From the IMG/VR virus record IMGVR_UViG_3300025603_000022, positions 1-51,833 of that record: a stretch of 51,833 nucleotides of DNA. One strand, 5' to 3'. The translations under genes were made by a program, and so were the position numbers. A model generated the notes under the pieces. The model made no database searches. It was not told where the DNA came from and saw nothing but the letters and a program-made list of their open reading frames with translations. This DNA comes from a virus. Positions within the stretch are counted from its first letter, which is position 1, and every line of letters starts with the position of its first letter. Positions 1 to 6,850 of this stretch are shown piece by piece.

Positions 1-327
1 TATACACATAGTATGAGCGTAGAGGATTACCTGGAATGGTGTGTAGAAAACCCAACCTATCCCTTTTACTTTGATACAAAAAATCCAAAAGATTTTGACA
101 TTGTTGGATCAACAGAAGATATGACAAGGACCATAGATTTGTTAAAAAAAATGTATGATGTTACTTCGGGCAATGGGGACAAAAATGAAAACATAGGTAA
201 AAAAATAAAAGAGCCTTACATAACAAACTACAATAGAAAAGATTTTGAAAATAAATCAATAATAGAATATGAACTTTACCATCAAGGAATAAATAAATTT
301 AATCAATTATGTAGAAAATATCTTTAA
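1..327 (+). CDS. Sulfotransferase-like protein, C-terminal fragment (5' end outside window)
   Basis: The reading frame is open from base 1 with no stop before the first ATG at 13, so the gene probably starts before the window. The visible 108 residues resemble the C-terminal part of sulfotransferase-family proteins: an aspartate- and glycine-containing FDIVGSTEDM-type strand, then a helix (IDLLKKMY), and near the end the IIEYELYHQGINKF helix that resembles the 'D..LY..a...f' end of 2-O-sulfotransferase-like enzymes. Such enzymes move sulfate from PAPS to sugars. The PAPS-binding N-terminus is not in the window, so the activity is inferred. It is the only convincing plus-strand gene and faces the minus-strand genes. 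A sugar sulfation role would fit the glycosyltransferase island further right. Function is moderately supported; partial status is well supported. Confidence 0.55.
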   Translation, partial: YTHSMSVEDYLEWCVENPTYPFYFDTKNPKDFDIVGSTEDMTRTIDLLKKMYDVTSGNGDKNENIGKKIKEPYITNYNRKDFENKSIIEYELYHQGINKFNQLCRKYL

Positions 328-382
328 TCTGCTTTTCATTAAAAGTATATCCCTATAAGGGCAACAGTGGTATCACAGTTCA

Positions 383-565
383 TCATGAATTGTCTACCTC
401 CGAAAGATTGACAAACTCACTAAGTTCTTTCCAGCCATGTCGTAAATATTCCTTGCCACCATCAACAAAGATATTACCACAGGAACATTCCTTAAAATCA
501 TGAACATGTGTAGACTCAATAATGTCTTTACATTGTGCACACTGTGCAGCATTACGAATAATCAT
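383..565 (-). CDS. Small zinc-ribbon protein (DUF7695-like)
   Basis: A 60-residue protein with C9-x2-C12 (CAQC) and a second C-x-C pair (ECSCG), followed by a VDGGKEYLRHG segment. This matches a widespread small phage and bacterial zinc-ribbon family of unknown function, which I recall as DUF7695. The ATG overlaps the TAA of the upstream gene (TAATG), indicating translational coupling at the end of the operon. No catalytic residues are seen; a zinc-stabilised fold is inferred from the cysteines. Confidence 0.7.
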   Translation of the reverse strand: MIIRNAAQCAQCKDIIESTHVHDFKECSCGNIFVDGGKEYLRHGWKELSEFVNLSEVDNS

Positions 566-849
566 TAGTTATATCCTAACTCTACACTGTCATGTGAAAA
601 ATCAAACCTAGCAGGTAGTGGAATGGGAATTCTCATAGTTCTAGACTTGGATGGCTTTGCATCAGCAATAAACCCAAACAGCGACAGAGGAAAATATACA
701 CCATGTCTTTCTAATATGGCATCAGAAAGGTTTCTGTGGTTAGTAACGTCAGCTACAAGCTCTTCATAGATACACACATACTCGCCATCACCAATAGGTA
801 GTCTCCAAATGCATCGTTGTGCATCATACTCTATATCTGTCGTCTTCAT
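565..849 (-). CDS. Hypothetical protein, 94 aa
   Basis: Unrecognised soluble protein with no clear motif. The start ATG at 849 has a good ribosome binding site (AGGAGAAG) and overlaps the stop of the upstream 55-residue gene as ATGA. It is kept because start, RBS and spacing fit the tightly coupled minus-strand operon. Confidence 0.65.
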   Translation of the reverse strand: MKTTDIEYDAQRCIWRLPIGDGEYVCIYEELVADVTNHRNLSDAILERHGVYFPLSLFGFIADAKPSKSRTMRIPIPLPARFDFSHDSVELGYN

Positions 850-1013
850 GCTTCTCTTCTCCTATTGCACTTTCGGCAGAGAACAGCGACTTGCTGTCCG
901 TGCCAAGCAGAGTCGTCAAAATCAATTAGATCAATGTTACCGATATAGATGCGACTTGAACTCCCACATGAAGAATGATTTACGCATACAACCAATATGT
1001 AGCCGCGACTCAT
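846..1013 (-). CDS. Hypothetical 55-aa protein with CRKC zinc-ribbon end
   Basis: A short ORF that exactly fills the space between its neighbours: its ATG overlaps the previous stop (TGATG at 1015-1011) and its stop overlaps the next ATG (ATGA at 849-846). The product has C10 and C16 in the N-terminal half and a CRKC pair followed by a basic RRRE tail, so a small zinc ribbon is plausible. The gene is supported by perfect coupling and the paired cysteines. Function is unknown. Confidence 0.75.
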   Translation of the reverse strand: MSRGYILVVCVNHSSCGSSSRIYIGNIDLIDFDDSAWHGQQVAVLCRKCNRRREA

Positions 1014-1549
1014 CACTTCACCTCCGGCGCGTCGCAGCGTTCGATTGAACGAACATCTGATTCGATCTTATGATTACTCCAACGAAGTAAAAACCCACCT
1101 GCAAGAAGTGCCCCGGTGGCGTTTAGATAAGTAGAGTAGGGGCCAAATGACCTTCCGTTATTCCATTCCCCCCGCACCCATTCATGTTCTTTCAACGTTG
1201 GGATCAGTTCGGCGGGTGTAGGTGGGATGTACAGTGTGAGTGTTCTATAATCGCATTGACTTTGCCCACCCTTGTCCCACGCAACCCAAAACTCATCCTC
1301 CTGATAGTCATATGTTTCCATTGCGGTTACTGTTCCAATGAACATGTCATTCCGTACCCGATCCCCAACCTTGAACTTTGGTTTAGGTGTCGGCTCAAGT
1401 ATTAAACGCATCAATTTGATTTCGGCTTCGTGCGAATCTTCTAATTCTTCAACCCATTTAACGTGATCCTCGTACCGAACCCACGCGCCTTCCCTACTCG
1501 GACTCATGCAGCAGTCGTACAACCTATGTCTTTTTATCTCACTCATCAT
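1013..1549 (-). CDS. Hypothetical protein with SH3/KOW-like segment, 178 aa
   Basis: The N-terminal third contains the EGAWVRYEDH motif found in many small phage proteins, here followed by a charged helix; a related GAWVRY motif occurs at 3731-3994. Residues about 58-105 (FKVGDRVRN ... GTVTAMETYDYQEDEFWVAWDKGG) look like a small SH3-like beta barrel that often binds nucleic acid or protein. The C-terminal part is unrecognised. It overlaps both neighbours by 1-4 nt. Function unknown. Confidence 0.7.
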   Translation of the reverse strand: MMSEIKRHRLYDCCMSPSREGAWVRYEDHVKWVEELEDSHEAEIKLMRLILEPTPKPKFKVGDRVRNDMFIGTVTAMETYDYQEDEFWVAWDKGGQSQCDYRTLTLYIPPTPAELIPTLKEHEWVRGEWNNGRSFGPYSTYLNATGALLAGGFLLRWSNHKIESDVRSIERCDAPEVK

Positions 1550-1866
1550 TTCACCGATCCAATCATTGCATCTACATACTCTCTATCGGTTGAATCATAT
1601 GAAAATTTAAATCCGGGGGTACCTTTCTTGATAAGCTTTACACTCCAAGTATCCCAATCCCCATAACGAAAAGATCCAAGACCAAGAATCTCAAAAGACC
1701 AAAAGCCATTAGGACCAAAGTAACGCAGATCCAGAAAGCCATTCTTTACATTTCTTTCGGGGTGAACAACAACTCCACGACTAACTACTCCACTACCATA
1801 TAGCTCTACACAATCTCCTTCTTGCAGGCTGTTTAATAGCTCTTGTGCTTCTTCATACTCATTCAT
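1546..1866 (-). CDS. Hypothetical beta-rich protein, 106 aa
   Basis: Unrecognised. Residues 15-40 (EGDCVELYGSGVVSRGVVV) suggest a small beta barrel like that of the downstream 1013-1549 protein. ATGA overlap at 1549-1546 indicates coupling to that gene. No cysteine motif or signal peptide. Confidence 0.65.
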   Translation of the reverse strand: MNEYEEAQELLNSLQEGDCVELYGSGVVSRGVVVHPERNVKNGFLDLRYFGPNGFWSFEILGLGSFRYGDWDTWSVKLIKKGTPGFKFSYDSTDREYVDAMIGSVK

Positions 1867-2065
1867 CGGTAACCGACTTCTTATTGTTTAACATGTGCCC
1901 CGCCGTTAACGTACAACTGGAAAATATCATAAACAAAAAAGAAATGAGTAAAATCTTTTCAAATCGTTCGTCATCAGTCCAGACAGATGCATATGCAGAA
2001 AGGATAAAGGCTATAAGGCTAAAGACAAACGTACTGCCGAAAACTCCGTTAAACACTTGTTTCAT
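1859..2065 (-). CDS. Small membrane protein with two transmembrane helices
   Basis: The 68-residue product has two hydrophobic segments, about residues 10-26 and 38-58, separated by a charged loop (WTDDERFEK), so a two-pass inner-membrane protein is likely. The ATG is preceded by GGAGGAG. It is the first gene downstream of the promoter at 2100-2128 and so heads the left-edge operon. Role unknown; a holin-like or superinfection function is possible but not supported by position. Confidence 0.7.
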   Translation of the reverse strand: MKQVFNGVFGSTFVFSLIAFILSAYASVWTDDERFEKILLISFLFMIFSSCTLTAGHMLNNKKSVTDE

Positions 2066-2099
2066 TTTTGCTCCTCCATAATCTCATCTATATATGACT

Positions 2100-2128
2100 A
2101 TTGTATCGAAGATACCTGTTCATGTCAA
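2100..2128 (-). promoter_or_regulatory. Sigma70/SigA-type promoter TTGACA-N17-TACAAT
   Basis: Reading the minus strand, TTGACA (2128-2123) is followed by a 17-nt spacer and TACAAT (2105-2100). It lies in the 101-nt intergenic space before the membrane protein gene at 2065 and is the clearest promoter for the seven genes to its left. Confidence 0.85.
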
Positions 2129-2166
2129 TTGATGTGGGGTGGGTTGTTTTCTATTTTCCGCCGAAA

Positions 2167-2424
2167 TTAAAGGCTATCAGTTCTTTTCCTATTTTCGATC
2201 ACCTTAAAGAATTTAACCTTAGAATCTTCAATCTGTGCGGTGGCTACTATATCACCAAAGAATTTGTGATCAACTGACCAGAAGCCCTGATATCTAATTG
2301 GGTTACTGGTAATGTCTTTAAATACATACATTTCATGATGATCAAAGTATACATAGAGGTCTACAGATGTATCCTCTTCCATGTCCTGTATATATAGATT
2401 AAGTTCTTGATAGTCGTTTGTCAT
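2167..2424 (-). CDS. Hypothetical protein, 85 aa
   Basis: Acidic, aromatic-rich small protein without a recognised domain. ATGA overlap with the upstream gene (2424-2421). It is the last gene before the intergenic promoter region, so it ends an operon. Confidence 0.65.
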   Translation of the reverse strand: MTNDYQELNLYIQDMEEDTSVDLYVYFDHHEMYVFKDITSNPIRYQGFWSVDHKFFGDIVATAQIEDSKVKFFKVIENRKRTDSL

Positions 2425-2771
2425 TCTGTTCCCTCTTCTTCTTGAATAAAAGCACCCTGTTGTCTCATTCTATTAAAATATCCACCACCCAGTCTGGTGT
2501 ATTCCAGCCACAATTCTCTTAGCTGCCGAAGTCTCGTTTCCGGGTGGCCACTGCCCATCATTAACCATGCAAATGACTCTGAGTCTGAAACTCTTCTGGA
2601 AAAGACGTCTAGGTTGTTTTTTTCCATTACTCCTGCACTGTATCCCCGAAAATATTCTTCGCTCATGGCTGACTCATACCCCTCCATATCTGGCTCATTG
2701 ATGTGTGGACCATTGCACTTCCATGGGGTTAAGCAGTTTGGGCACATGTAGTACTCTTCAAAATCATTCAT
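2421..2771 (-). CDS. Hypothetical protein with CPNC motif, 116 aa
   Basis: N-terminal CPNCLTPWKC suggests a zinc-binding knuckle, followed by an acidic region and a YFRGYSAG motif typical of small actinophage proteins. I chose ATG at 2771 because it overlaps the stop of the metallophosphoesterase gene (ATGA) and follows GGAAGAA; an in-frame GTG three codons upstream (2780) is the alternative. Function unknown. Confidence 0.65.
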   Translation of the reverse strand: MNDFEEYYMCPNCLTPWKCNGPHINEPDMEGYESAMSEEYFRGYSAGVMEKNNLDVFSRRVSDSESFAWLMMGSGHPETRLRQLRELWLEYTRLGGGYFNRMRQQGAFIQEEEGTE

Positions 2772-3364
2772 TTCTTCCACTCCATAACGTTGATGTCTGC
2801 TGGACCTAACTTGATCATTTGCTTGATCGTATCTTCTGACACGGGGTTACCTCCCCAAGCGTCTACCCCAACGTTTATCTGCCTACCCTTTTGTCTCCAC
2901 TTCTCATGAACGTGCCCGCATACAAGCCAGGACCCTTCATCCTTGAGTCTCCAATCTACAAACCTATCAACGTGTCCACTATCTCCTCCATAGGGGAAAT
3001 GACTAACTTCTACGAGGTGACTTTCCATGTACAGAGAAACATTTGTAGGGGCTACCTCCATTCTTGCGGAAGTGTACCGTTCTTTGTATTGCTCTGACTT
3101 CTTGTGCATGGGATGACATTTATCATGATTTCCCGGAATAAGAACTATTCTGCCCGCGATAAGCTGTTTCACTAAACTCATGCTATAGTCCCAATTACCC
3201 ATAGCAAGATCTCCAAGAATCCACAGCTCATCTTCTGGCCCCACAGCTCTGTTCATGGTATTTAAAATAGACTGATTCATGTCTTTGACACTTGCAAAAG
3301 GACGATCACAGAATTTAATTATATTTTCATGACCGATGTGCCAGTCAGATGTAAAGAATCTCAT
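2768..3364 (-). CDS. Calcineurin-like metallophosphoesterase
   Basis: All metal-ligand motifs of the metallophosphoesterase superfamily are in order: D7-x-H9 (SDWHIGHEN), GD at 51-52, GNHD at 78-81, H122 and GHVH at 150-153. The 198-residue length matches the compact phage and bacterial phosphoesterases that hydrolyse phosphodiester or phosphomonoester bonds with two metal ions. The substrate cannot be predicted; phage members may act on nucleotides or RNA ends. It lies in an operon of small unknown genes and its ATG directly follows the stop of the upstream gene. Confidence 0.93.
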   Translation of the reverse strand: MRFFTSDWHIGHENIIKFCDRPFASVKDMNQSILNTMNRAVGPEDELWILGDLAMGNWDYSMSLVKQLIAGRIVLIPGNHDKCHPMHKKSEQYKERYTSARMEVAPTNVSLYMESHLVEVSHFPYGGDSGHVDRFVDWRLKDEGSWLVCGHVHEKWRQKGRQINVGVDAWGGNPVSEDTIKQMIKLGPADINVMEWKK

Positions 3365-3553
3365 CTACCTCTCCTTTTTGTATTGATCTACAGTATATCG
3401 GATAGCATCCTCAATGTCAATAGTTCCAGCAGCAACAGACATGATAAGTTCTTTATGACCTTCTGGAACAACAAAGTCTTTCGGCATTTCTACCAGAGCA
3501 CTCCCTAGTATGCTATCTGCTATTTGTTCAGAGGTGAAGATTTCATCACTCAT
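3365..3553 (-). CDS. Hypothetical helical protein, 62 aa
   Basis: Acidic helical protein of unknown function. The arrangement of a helix, a GHKELI helix and a TIDIEDAIRY end faintly recalls antitoxin VbhA-like domains, but no toxin partner is visible, so I do not assign this. Its stop abuts the phosphoesterase ATG. Confidence 0.6.
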   Translation of the reverse strand: MSDEIFTSEQIADSILGSALVEMPKDFVVPEGHKELIMSVAAGTIDIEDAIRYTVDQYKKER

Positions 3554-3734
3554 TAATTGCCCTATGGGTGGCGCTGTTAAGCATTTGTATTGCTAAGGTT
3601 TCCGCGCCCTCGTTAGACCAGCCACAATCTAAAAACTGTTGCTTCAGCCCAGTAACAAGAGCAACGTAGTTCTCCGTCTCTTCCAAAACCTTCAAAAGAT
3701 CCTCTGCGTTAGGTGGCTGCAACTGATCACTCAT
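3546..3734 (-). CDS. Hypothetical phage protein, 62 aa
   Basis: Contains a segment (LVTGLKQQFLDCGWSNEG) typical of a small conserved family in actinophage genomes; function unknown. Start chosen as ATG at 3734 because it forms an ATGA overlap with the upstream gene. The longer frame would run into the preceding coding region. Confidence 0.7.
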   Translation of the reverse strand: MSDQLQPPNAEDLLKVLEETENYVALVTGLKQQFLDCGWSNEGAETLAIQMLNSATHRAINE

Positions 3735-3994
3735 ACCTGAACTTTCACCCATCTAATCGCGGTTTTAACACGCGATCTACTTATTAATTCACCACGAGGT
3801 TCTAACCACCTGTACCCATCCTGCCCCACAGCAACACCGTTAATGTTTTCAACGATCTCTAAGCACCGTATACGCTCAGTCTCAACAGCTGCCTTAACAG
3901 CAGCAAGGTAAGCTCCGTACCGCACCCATGCGCCGCTATCATTGTCTTGATGACAGAAGTTGTTGGTCATTCGGTAACGAGGAATCTCAATCAT
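3731..3994 (-). CDS. Hypothetical protein with GAWVRY motif, 87 aa
   Basis: The start is ATG at 3994, preceded by AAGGAGAAGAAA; the frame stays open to 4153 but that part overlaps two other genes. The product carries SGAWVRYGAYLAAVKAAVE, a helix-rich version of the GAWVRY motif also in the 1013-1549 gene, and a second half of unknown fold. It overlaps the upstream zinc-ribbon gene by 8 nt. Confidence 0.7.
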   Translation of the reverse strand: MIEIPRYRMTNNFCHQDNDSGAWVRYGAYLAAVKAAVETERIRCLEIVENINGVAVGQDGYRWLEPRGELISRSRVKTAIRWVKVQV

Positions 3995-4142
3995 TTTCTT
4001 CTCCTTCAAAGTTTGGATTGTTAAACTGGTAGTCGTGACCCTGGACAGCGAAACAACCACCACGACCAAATTTGGGTTTGTCATGGCTAGACCAAGCATT
4101 GTTTCCACAGTTAATGCATGTGTAGGAATTAGGAACGGACAT
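3987..4142 (-). CDS. Small zinc-ribbon protein, 51 aa
   Basis: Start set at ATG 4142, which overlaps the end of the upstream gene by 14 nt and has GGGAGTGG upstream. The protein has a CINCG knuckle, then a single C and H (GGCFAVQGHDY), so a C3H or C2CH zinc site is plausible. Acidic C-terminus (FEGEEND). Function unknown. Confidence 0.65.
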   Translation of the reverse strand: MSVPNSYTCINCGNNAWSSHDKPKFGRGGCFAVQGHDYQFNNPNFEGEEND

Positions 4143-4350
4143 TGTGCTTCCACTCCCTCTGAGATGCCAGCTTGAGAAGATCAAAATACATGGCCCTCCA
4201 GTAGTCCACATCCAAGTCTAATTCAACAATGTGATTCATGGCGTCTTGAGACCAACGGGTCGTCTCTTCCTTGGGAACCCACTCATCACCGAATGGGGAC
4301 GCAAGTGCGGTGGCGAAGTCGTATACCTTCATAGGTGGGATATCAATCAT
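4129..4350 (-). CDS. Hypothetical protein, 73 aa
   Basis: Unrecognised; residues 1-30 (MIDIPPMKVYDF ... EWVPKEE) resemble the N-termini of other short phage proteins in this region. The C-terminal half is a likely helix. Lies between two microprotein genes. Confidence 0.6.
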   Translation of the reverse strand: MIDIPPMKVYDFATALASPFGDEWVPKEETTRWSQDAMNHIVELDLDVDYWRAMYFDLLKLASQREWKHNVRS

Positions 4351-4359
4351 TTCATTTAC

Positions 4360-4443
4360 TTACTTAAACAATAGGTAGTATAGGACTACAACGATGCTGC
4401 CGATTGCTATTCCGGCACTTGCGTTCATGATAAAACTAGTCAC
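4360..4443 (-). CDS. Single-pass membrane microprotein, 27 aa
   Basis: A GTG start at 4443, preceded by GGGGAAAGAGAAG, opens a 27-codon frame that overlaps the upstream gene's end by 8 nt. Almost all of it from residue 8 on is one hydrophobic helix (GIAIGSIVVVLYYLLF) ending in lysine, so it would insert in the membrane. An internal ATG at 4428 would give 22 residues. It is supported by RBS, overlap and composition, but is short enough to be chance. Confidence 0.5.
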   Translation of the reverse strand: MTSFIMNASAGIAIGSIVVVLYYLLFK

Positions 4444-4564
4444 TGGCTTCTCTTTCCCCGCAGGGGACGCATATGTCCCAGCGATTATTGTTATCGTCTA
4501 TGTACAATGATTCAAGTCTTGTATACTTAAAGCACATGCAACACATCTTGTGTTCTGGAATCAT
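4436..4564 (-). CDS. Zinc-ribbon microprotein, 42 aa
   Basis: The 42-residue frame encodes two CxxC knuckles (CCMC and CVPC) 20-odd residues apart, the classic zinc-ribbon spacing, with an acidic end. The stop overlaps the GTG of the next microprotein. A possible promoter -10 covers its ATG; if that promoter is used, an internal ATG (4546) could serve instead. The real-gene call rests on the paired cysteines and the tight fit. Confidence 0.65.
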   Translation of the reverse strand: MIPEHKMCCMCFKYTRLESLYIDDNNNRWDICVPCGEREASD

Positions 4565-4588
4565 ATCAGAAATCCTGATGGAAGTCAA
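4560..4588 (-). promoter_or_regulatory. Possible internal promoter TTGACT-N17-TATGAT
   Basis: TTGACT (4588-4583) overlaps the stop of the 4585-5106 gene and is followed, after 17 nt, by TATGAT (4565-4560). The spacing is ideal, but the -10 overlaps the start codon of the 42-aa gene, so this may be chance or may serve only the downstream genes. Confidence 0.35.
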
Positions 4589-5106
4589 TCCGATTCCCGT
4601 TGTTCATAGTCGAACCCTTTTTCAGTGGCGCATGTCTTGCAGAGAGTTTTGAGCCAATAGTTCTTTGTTAAGGTCCTTCCATAGTTGCCACAAATTTCAC
4701 AGAAAATTGAAGATGAGTTCTCTGCATAGTGAACAACGTCAGACACAATAGTAAATATCATCTCTCTGTCGCTATCTGATAGTCCTGCTTTATAATCACC
4801 CTTATATGGCATACCCCAATAAAATCTAAGGGTTCCAAACTTCTCTTTAATCTGTTGAATTTCATATTCAGGACAAAGATAGTTTAGCTTTTTATCTACG
4901 TCTATTAATAGCTTGTACCAGCCAGGACCGCACTGGAATCCTGGGTAGATTGACTCTGAGAATCTCTCTAGGATTAGCTTTAGTCCCTCTGCGTACTCTC
5001 CTGCGTCCTGTGGAAGGACGATACAGGTACACCCATATATTGATCCTGGTTCGTATACCAATGCCCCAGGCTTACCCGCAAGGTCACAAAACTTTCTGTG
5101 TGCCAT
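4585..5106 (-). CDS. Conserved phage protein with KFGTLRFY motif and zinc ribbon
   Basis: A 173-residue protein of a family I recognise from many phages by the GPGWYKLL ... QIKEKFGTLRFYW core (residues about 60-98) and the C-terminal CEICGNYG ... WLKTLCKTC zinc ribbon. Biochemical function is unknown. N-terminal C7 and C26/C28 may add a second metal site. It is the first gene after two unknown genes and has its own possible promoter downstream. Confidence 0.75.
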   Translation of the reverse strand: MAHRKFCDLAGKPGALVYEPGSIYGCTCIVLPQDAGEYAEGLKLILERFSESIYPGFQCGPGWYKLLIDVDKKLNYLCPEYEIQQIKEKFGTLRFYWGMPYKGDYKAGLSDSDREMIFTIVSDVVHYAENSSSIFCEICGNYGRTLTKNYWLKTLCKTCATEKGFDYEQRESD

Positions 5107-5108
5107 GA

Positions 5109-5384
5109 TTATTCCTCAGCTTCTTCTATAGAAACAATATTGGTAGAGATACGCCAATCATATTGCTCTCTAGTAGACATCATGAAGTACAAAGACTTTC
5201 CCAATTCTAGCGGATCAAGAGAATGTTCTTGTGTCTCCCGATCAAAGGATGTAAGGCCAACAAAATGAAACCATTGATTATCAGAAAGAAGTTCTCCACG
5301 ATCTGCAGCGGGAACTCTCTTTGCTGTTAAATTTTTCATGTCAATTAGGTAATAGGTTCCATGCTCTGTAGTTGCTTTAATCAT
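5109..5384 (-). CDS. Hypothetical protein, 91 aa
   Basis: Beta-rich small protein (GTYYLIDMKNLTAKRVP) of a type seen in actinophages; no function known. Packed 2 nt from one neighbour and 1 nt from the other. Confidence 0.65.
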   Translation of the reverse strand: MIKATTEHGTYYLIDMKNLTAKRVPAADRGELLSDNQWFHFVGLTSFDRETQEHSLDPLELGKSLYFMMSTREQYDWRISTNIVSIEEAEE

Positions 5385-5385
5385 A

Positions 5386-5886
5386 TCAGTCCCATAACTC
5401 TTGAAAGTGTTCGGATAACCATTGTAGCGAATCTTCTATCTCTTTGTCAAGTACCCCGCCAAATTCTTTTTGCCATTCAGCGTTAAGCATTACCCCGTTC
5501 TTCGCATACTCCTTAAAGATAGCTATATGCTTGACGTATTCTGCATTGCGTCTTTCAATCATACCGTCAACGTCACGGAATTCTACATCAAGGGGGTCTG
5601 CGTATGTCATCTGGCATCCCTGGCCGTTGTCTACGATCCACTGCATAATTCCGGCAATTTGACCAGCAAGGAAGGAGTCTCCGCTATAGGCGTCACGGCT
5701 GCTAAATCCACGGGTAACTCTTTGGTAAGATCGAACAACATACTGATGAGGATACTTCCACCCATACCTAAAGAACATCCTAACTCTATACCAAAGGCGG
5801 TCAATCTTGTCCCATAAGCCTTCCTTGTTCGCTTGTTCTCCCTCTAGGTCATTCATCATTTCCTCCACGCTTATGTATCTTTTCAT
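5386..5886 (-). CDS. Hypothetical protein, 166 aa
   Basis: Charged, tryptophan-rich, predicted helical protein. The N-terminal half is basic (LWYRVRMFFRYGWKYPHQYVVRSYQRVTR region), the C-terminal half acidic. No catalytic motif seen. ATGA overlap with the upstream gene at 5886-5883. Confidence 0.65.
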   Translation of the reverse strand: MKRYISVEEMMNDLEGEQANKEGLWDKIDRLWYRVRMFFRYGWKYPHQYVVRSYQRVTRGFSSRDAYSGDSFLAGQIAGIMQWIVDNGQGCQMTYADPLDVEFRDVDGMIERRNAEYVKHIAIFKEYAKNGVMLNAEWQKEFGGVLDKEIEDSLQWLSEHFQELWD

Positions 5887-6104
5887 CTTTTACCATACCA
5901 ACTGTTAGCTGGATTACTTAAACAATCTTCACATGCAGACGTAGACCACTCTCCTCCATACCCACAAAAGAAACAATCATTGGTATAAAATTCCTCTGCA
6001 TCTGCATATCCACGAAGGTAGGCATCATGTACGCAGGTGGGTCCACCCTCATACTTTGTATGGGAACACACTCCAAAGGGGGTGTCTATAGACGGCTCAC
6101 TCAT
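5883..6104 (-). CDS. Zinc-ribbon protein, 73 aa
   Basis: Contains CFFCGYGGEW and a second pair CEDC about 14 residues later, plus C13 and C24 near the N-terminus, so one or two zinc sites are likely. The central LRGYADAEEFY helix is like the RGY.AG helix of the 2421-2771 product. Function unknown. Confidence 0.65.
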   Translation of the reverse strand: MSEPSIDTPFGVCSHTKYEGGPTCVHDAYLRGYADAEEFYTNDCFFCGYGGEWSTSACEDCLSNPANSWYGKR

Positions 6105-6391
6105 GCTCTCTCCTCCTTGGAAACAATCTTGTCTCTGTCTTCAATTAGTCTTTGATCTACCCCTATTGGTACATAGTGCTTGTTTATCCTATGTTTTCTT
6201 ATATGCTTAATCATTTCGTCATAATCCTCTCCCGCCACAAAATTTTCGTGGACGGTATAAAGATCTCCAGTAAGAAGAAAGTTGGTCTCTACTTCTTTTG
6301 TGGGTGCAATAGAGCACATGCAGCAAATCAAACCAAAATGGGTATCGTCGTAGATGTAAACATCTGCTTCTCCAAATCTACAATACGACAC
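6101..6391 (-). CDS. Conserved actinophage protein (CRFGEADVY family), 96 aa
   Basis: The core YCRFGEADVYIY, a CCMC knuckle and the ending HIRKHRINKHYVP follow the pattern of a small family common in actinophage genomes (a C-x-C knuckle and a terminal 'HL.EH...GH.VP' helix). Start taken as GTG 6391, placed just inside the end of the upstream gene with GGGGAAAA before it; the frame is open to 6601 but that part overlaps the 6378-6617 gene. Function unknown. Confidence 0.65.
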   Translation of the reverse strand: MSYCRFGEADVYIYDDTHFGLICCMCSIAPTKEVETNFLLTGDLYTVHENFVAGEDYDEMIKHIRKHRINKHYVPIGVDQRLIEDRDKIVSKEERA

Positions 6392-6617
6392 TTTTCCCCA
6401 TTTCGTTATACCACTTACCAAAGTACACTTCGTTTCCTGACGACCGATAGTATTGTATTGTTGACTCAAGCTCTTCTTCAAGTATAAAACCAAGAAAATC
6501 CCATGTGTCTGGGCACTCGTTAGACCATATTTGATATCCCGGATTGTCGCTTCCAGGATCTCCTTGCCGCATTGCTGGTTCACAATAATCGACCTTCTCA
6601 AACATAACCCTAGACAT
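6378..6617 (-). CDS. Hypothetical protein, 79 aa
   Basis: Start set at ATG 6617, which overlaps the stop of the upstream 59-aa gene (ATGTCTAG); an in-frame TTG at 6632 is less likely. Unrecognised sequence with two cysteines and many acidic residues. Confidence 0.6.
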   Translation of the reverse strand: MSRVMFEKVDYCEPAMRQGDPGSDNPGYQIWSNECPDTWDFLGFILEEELESTIQYYRSSGNEVYFGKWYNEMGKSVVL

Positions 6618-6789
6618 TGGCTTTATTGCCAATAAAAACTTCTGCCCCCATTGACTCGTAGTGGATCATGTCCTCGTACAAGCTTCCTTTTTCTATAAAG
6701 CACAGTAGTTCATATTCTTCTACCGTTGTCCCCGTGTATACGTTGTAGCCATTTTCAAATGGCTCAAAGAGTATTTTGTATTTACTCAT
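6610..6789 (-). CDS. Hypothetical protein, 59 aa
   Basis: First gene after a strong promoter at 6821-6849, with a strong RBS (AGGGAGAAAAA) before ATG 6789. The product is a small alpha/beta-looking protein (residues 1-25 beta, then an EEYELLCFIEKG helix). Function unknown; the promoter and RBS make the gene call firm despite its length. Confidence 0.75.
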   Translation of the reverse strand: MSKYKILFEPFENGYNVYTGTTVEEYELLCFIEKGSLYEDMIHYESMGAEVFIGNKANV

Positions 6790-6820
6790 TTTTTCTCCCT
6801 GCTATTGTCGTTGTCTTATA

Positions 6821-6849
6821 ATCATACAGGATGACGGTTACTCTGTCAA
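6821..6849 (-). promoter_or_regulatory. Sigma70/SigA-type promoter TTGACA-N17-TATGAT
   Basis: TTGACA at 6849-6844, 17-nt spacer, TATGAT at 6826-6821, in the short space between the glycoside hydrolase gene and the 59-aa gene. It should drive the small-gene operon extending left to about 2167. Confidence 0.88.
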
Positions 6850-6850
6850 G

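Noticed and set aside
3365-3553. VbhA-like antitoxin of a toxin-antitoxin pair
   Set aside because: The likeness is faint and no toxin gene is adjacent; the phosphoesterase next to it is not a known partner.
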